NCBI RefSeq assembly: GCF_037975245.1
Contig: NC_092566.1
Coordinates: 18,385,001-18,449,000, forward strand
DNA length: 64,000 nt
Origin: Apostichopus japonicus
Taxonomy: Eukaryota; Echinodermata; Holothuroidea; Aspidochirotida; Stichopodidae
Direction of reading: 5' to 3'
Shown here in pieces: positions 60,701 to 64,000 of the stretch. The position numbers and the translations under genes are program-made. The notes beneath the pieces are model-generated. The model was given only the letters and a program-made list of their open reading frames with translations. It ran no database searches and had not been told where the DNA came from. Every line of letters begins with the position of its first letter. The stretch's first letter is position 1.

Positions 60701-63700
60701 TGTTCCCTTCTTCTGTGGGTTTTCGTAGTACAGAAAGAGAACCTCAAACTGGGCATCAGTGAGGTTGTGCTGGCCGAGAGCACTCAGCCCGATACGGAAC
60801 TGACTCTTCGGGATGGACCGCTCCATGAGTGGGTCAAAGTCCTGAAAGTATTCACAAACTCGTAACCTGTTGACCAAGACGTGATGTCTGATCCCTTTCA
60901 TTATCTCCTCAAAGCTGACTCCAGAGATATCAATCGGTTGGTTTCTGACCGGAGTCACCGATCTCTCTACCTTCATGGTATCTTCAGAGTCCATACTAAA
61001 ACCAATGAATTCTGAAAAGATGATTCAAATCATGCAAACCTTAAATGAAGTGTGGTACATTATGCATTATTACAGAATAAATCAAATGTAAGGTCTCTAT
61101 GAATAGATCTACAAATGTTTTCATCTGTAGTCATGCAATCATTTCCAATGACTTTCAAGAGAAGCCTACTCTTGATATCCACCACTGCTCTTGAAATTAA
61201 GATTTTATAATATCAGATTAGCATATTTAAGACTAACACTTGATTACATCGTATACTAAGATGGCCAGCATTCCTGATTCAGGGAACAATCCTGCATTTT
61301 ACATAACATCCACGAATTTAACATGTCCCTGGAAATGTCCTTGTCGCAGGAATGCCAAATTTATTTTAAAATCCCTGAATAATTTCAGCTTTACCTGTTT
61401 TTGCCTTCCATTCAAGGAAATCGCTACAAATGTAGCTTTCAATCCATGCTCATAGATAAACGCAACCCAGATTCAATGGATGCTCACAGATAAAGGCAAT
61501 CCAGATTGTTGAGTAATTTCATTGCCAGAAAATTCACATGAAAAACATCTTCTTGTACTTTGTGATAAACAACGAGTTACTTTCAAGTCTTTTTATGACA
61601 CTGGATTTTATCTGGACAAATTAATTCTGTTTAAGTTATTTCTTAACTTTGACATTTGACCATGATCATCATTGCATCATAGAACCAATGAGATAACCTC
61701 AAAATTTCACCCCTACCTTGCAATGCACATGGCAGTTAATGGGTACTAACCCTAGATATGAACATAGGGGTGGAGGGAGGTGGGGGATGGGTATCAACAT
61801 CAATGTTATGTCACTGGATTCCCTGGATAAATAAGGTCTCCATATTACATAGTTTTGTGTATATCATTATGACCTACCAAAGTGCCATACCAGTACCAAT
61901 AAGATGATGTAACATATAAACTAACCTTTGTCAATTGCTTGCACAAAGGCAGGATAGTTGATGTCTCCACTGATCGGTTCCTCAAATTTCCTACAGAGTA
62001 ACTTGAAGTCGTTATCTCCAACGTTGAGGGTCAAAAAGTCCAAGATTCGACGGAATTGATCTTTGGTGATGTTACGAGTGTAGGCCTTGCTCTGAATTAA
62101 ATATTAATCAATAATATTAATAATAGATTGCTAGCATTATTGCTTTTCAAATATGAAAAATTATTAATATATATATATATAGCTGCAAATTTCCTTGCCA
62201 AAATTTACAAACCTTCAAGTCAAAATGTCAACTTCCTGTGGTGTCTTAGCCTGATATTGCTGTGGTTCATGCAGCAACAGGATAAGGTTGGGCAATATGA
62301 CCTCTGACATTAATTTAACTCACCCTGTCAAAATCCTTAAAGGTGGGGAAGGTCATTAATCGTCTCTTCCTGACCTCATCTTGGAGAGCTACAAGTACAT
62401 GGTTCACTTGTTGGTCCTCTGCGTCGTTGAGGTTATTCAGAGACCTTGCCAATGCACCGCAAGGTGGACGGTACACATCCAACTGAGGATTCTTTTCAAA
62501 ATGGGGATCAGTAAATGCTGTGGACAAAACCATACACATCAGTTAAAAGTTTTAACCGACAAAAAGGAATATTAAGCTCAAATATTAAACCAAAAGTTAC
62601 AGAAATGCTGATTTGTGATTGAAATATTTGTCATTGAGAAAATAAACCTAATTTGCTGAAAATGCTTGAAGCAAAGCATGAGTTGTAGTCAAGATGGATG
62701 CATTGACCCAGTGAACTGATTTCTGGGGGATTGTCATGTCATAATATCACAATACCTCCATACCCAATCATAGCTCACCATTTTCCATTTTATCACAGAA
62801 TGCTTTGTATGCCACTCTCCCTTCAGCATCCTTGTAAAAATCCACTAATTTTTGCACCTCTCCTCTCGTCAAATGAGCCTCTTTCCCCGCGCAGAGCATC
62901 AGGCCGCAGACAAATTGGTTTTCCGTGATGATTCCTTTCCTGAGCTTGTCGTGGTCTCGGAAAAATTCTGTGGTCCTGATACCATTCTTGTGGACAGCCA
63001 CTTGAATTTTATTGAAGATTGTATTTAGTTCATCATCCACTTTGACCTTCAAAAGACCACCAAGAATGAGATAACAATAAGACATTTATATCGCATCAAA
63101 ATTTAAATTGTTAATATTGAACACATTGAATATTTTCGTCCGATATCAACTCACAGAGAATTGTAACCATATTAAGAGTGTCAAGTCATTAAACTGTGTT
63201 TTAAGAATATCTATAAGGTAACAACGGTGGTTAAGACTTAATAGATTAAGTAGTTTGTACCTCTCTTGGAATATTATAGGCACTTGGTGGAGCATCAAAG
63301 AGGTTGTCCTCCAATGTACCCTTGTCAGCTTCCAGATCTCTGTAAAAGTTAAAATAGTTGACCAGCTTGGCTCGCTCAGGGTCCTGGTATTTACACGCTA
63401 AAAGCCGAACCTCCTCATCAGACAACCCTGGGGGTCTAGGAAAGCTTCTCTCAAACTAAGAAAGAAAATGTATATATGTCACTAAAAAGGCTAATAATAA
63501 AAGATTGGAAAATGTTGGAATAATCTTGGTACACCCATTTCTGAGACAAAAAGACTTTGCTCTTTGCTGAACAATTGGGTGCACCCTTTAAATAGAATGA
63601 TTTATGGTATATTCTTGCGCATGTGTCCACCACCCATTTGTCCTGAATCGCAAATACATTGTGATTCTTCTAATGGTTCCTACAAGTCATGCAAAACTAT

Positions 63701-64000
63701 GACATAATAGTGATCCATTACCTTACATGACTTTATCTAACCTTAATAAAGATGCTTTAAACTTTCATGTATTTATTACACATTTGTGATTGTTTCAACC
63801 GAGTTTACTTTTACAGGTTTTACATTCTTGATGTCTTTTCAAGCTTAGAAGCAAATTGTAACAACCAGCATTGTTTGCTAGAGAGTTGGGATTACCTGGC
63901 TGTCTGTGACTACCCCAATGTTGTGTTTATCAAAGTCTTCATAACTACTTCTAAGGTCAATGCCGTGGTATTTATAGTATGGGGCTATCTTCCTGACTAT
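54762..64000 (-). CDS. Large protein with repeated degenerate EF-hands (EFCAB6-like), 5'-partial
   Basis: Ten exons on the minus strand, in transcript order: 64000-63896 (cut by the window edge), 63455-63261, 63046-62779, 62517-62324, 62091-61926, 61011-60664, 59396-58903, 57395-57247, 55516-55312 and 55013-54762. All phases match, giving 791 C-terminal residues. EF-hand-like motifs recur about every 100 residues: YEDFDKHNIGVVTDSQF, FFRDHDKLRKGIITENQF, FKDFDRSK...NITKDQF, YFQDFDPLMERSIPKSQF, CFQDFDLHNRGTVTKAQF, FMRDYDKLRSG and QFEDYDKAHNGSVSRSQF. Most loops lack the full set of Ca2+ ligands, so many are probably structural. Each hand is followed by an LxxL-rich helical segment. The pattern resembles EFCAB6 (DJ-1-binding protein) and related ciliary or sperm proteins; that identity is moderate. 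The intron between the last two exons is short, whereas two others hold large minisatellites. Confidence 0.85.
55845..57160. repeat. 176-bp higher-order minisatellite in an EF-hand gene intron
   Basis: Subunits of about 45 bp (cacagggctctaactaacag with gaagtagggggcagggaggg and variants) are arranged in sets of four. The set repeats about every 176-178 bp by the position of gatccacagggctccaac (56058, 56234, 56412, 56588, 56764, 56940). Strongly purine-rich on the plus strand. Confidence 0.93.
57396..58640. repeat. 81-bp minisatellite carrying a splice acceptor in every copy
   Basis: About 15 copies of an 81-bp unit adjoin the exon at 57395-57247. On the coding (minus) strand each unit contains tctcttgttcctgtttgacag followed by gttatgaaagaaggcatcag, that is, the pyrimidine tract, AG acceptor and first 20 or so bases of the real exon. 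Copies differ by single bases. Each copy has an in-frame TGA just before its AG. The 27-residue periodic plus-strand frames are artefacts. Confidence 0.95.
59413..60663. other. EF-hand gene intron
   Basis: Contains a GT/GCGT-rich stretch (60112-60165) and a run of about six degenerate 10-11 bp units (cagattaacagatta type, 60448-60515). No exon recognised. Confidence 0.6.

Overview
The window is animal nuclear DNA. It has spliced genes with GT-AG introns, non-LTR and LTR retrotransposons, cut-and-paste transposons and many micro- and minisatellites. The gene set (an ornithine decarboxylase homologue, a CHST-type Golgi sulfotransferase, geranylgeranyl diphosphate synthase, a large EF-hand protein), the MULE/CaRF-type and CR1-like elements and the frequent AGGCCTA words suggest a marine invertebrate deuterostome, most likely an echinoderm. 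That placement is an inference; no species marker was found.

Layout. (1) 680-5370 (+): eight exons of an ornithine decarboxylase homologue, first exon(s) missing. Residues equivalent to human S200, R277, C360 and D361 are replaced, so it is probably a pseudo-enzyme or antizyme-inhibitor-like paralogue. (2) 5492-8380: two 1.3-kb direct copies separated by a TA block. (3) 8714-10130: two decayed LINE fragments on the minus strand. (4) 13954-17247: a 1.36-kb inverted-repeat transposon with another inserted in it, a LINE 3' fragment, and a small hAT-like MITE with a perfect 8-bp target duplication. (5) 18727-21708: 35-bp and 34-bp minisatellites ending just upstream of (6) 21873-23288 (+), an apparently complete single-coding-exon carbohydrate sulfotransferase. 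(7) 24385-27030: a 2.6-kb AGGTCA-rich repeat with inverted ends. (8) 27786-28481: a hAT-like element, followed by several tiny palindromes, two of them flanked by 6-7 bp direct repeats. (9) 32227-38884: a young Ty3/gypsy retrotransposon with apparently identical 170-bp LTRs, intact gag and pol frames and a slippery heptamer in the gag/pol overlap. It is inserted in a CR1-like LINE whose halves lie at 31790-32226 and 38885-39498. (10) 39584-46949: a 7.4-kb Mutator-like element with a perfect 9-bp target duplication, 65-bp inverted repeats, a broken CaRF/MULE transposase gene, and a 2-kb array of about 50 copies of the terminal-repeat core. (11) 47752-53198 (+): the complete GGPS1 orthologue in eight coding exons. 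(12) 54762-64000 (-): ten exons, all in matching phase, of a large degenerate EF-hand protein that runs off the right edge. It lies tail-to-tail with GGPS1.

The most interesting structures are the Mutator-like element that carries an array of its own terminal motif, and two minisatellites (in the GGPS1 and EF-hand genes) that have amplified an exon-intron junction. These have created a duplicate 5' splice site in one gene and about fifteen extra 3' splice sites in the other. The four genes do not form a pathway; they are ordinary unlinked housekeeping or cell-type genes in a repeat-rich locus. I saw no tRNA, rRNA or CRISPR.
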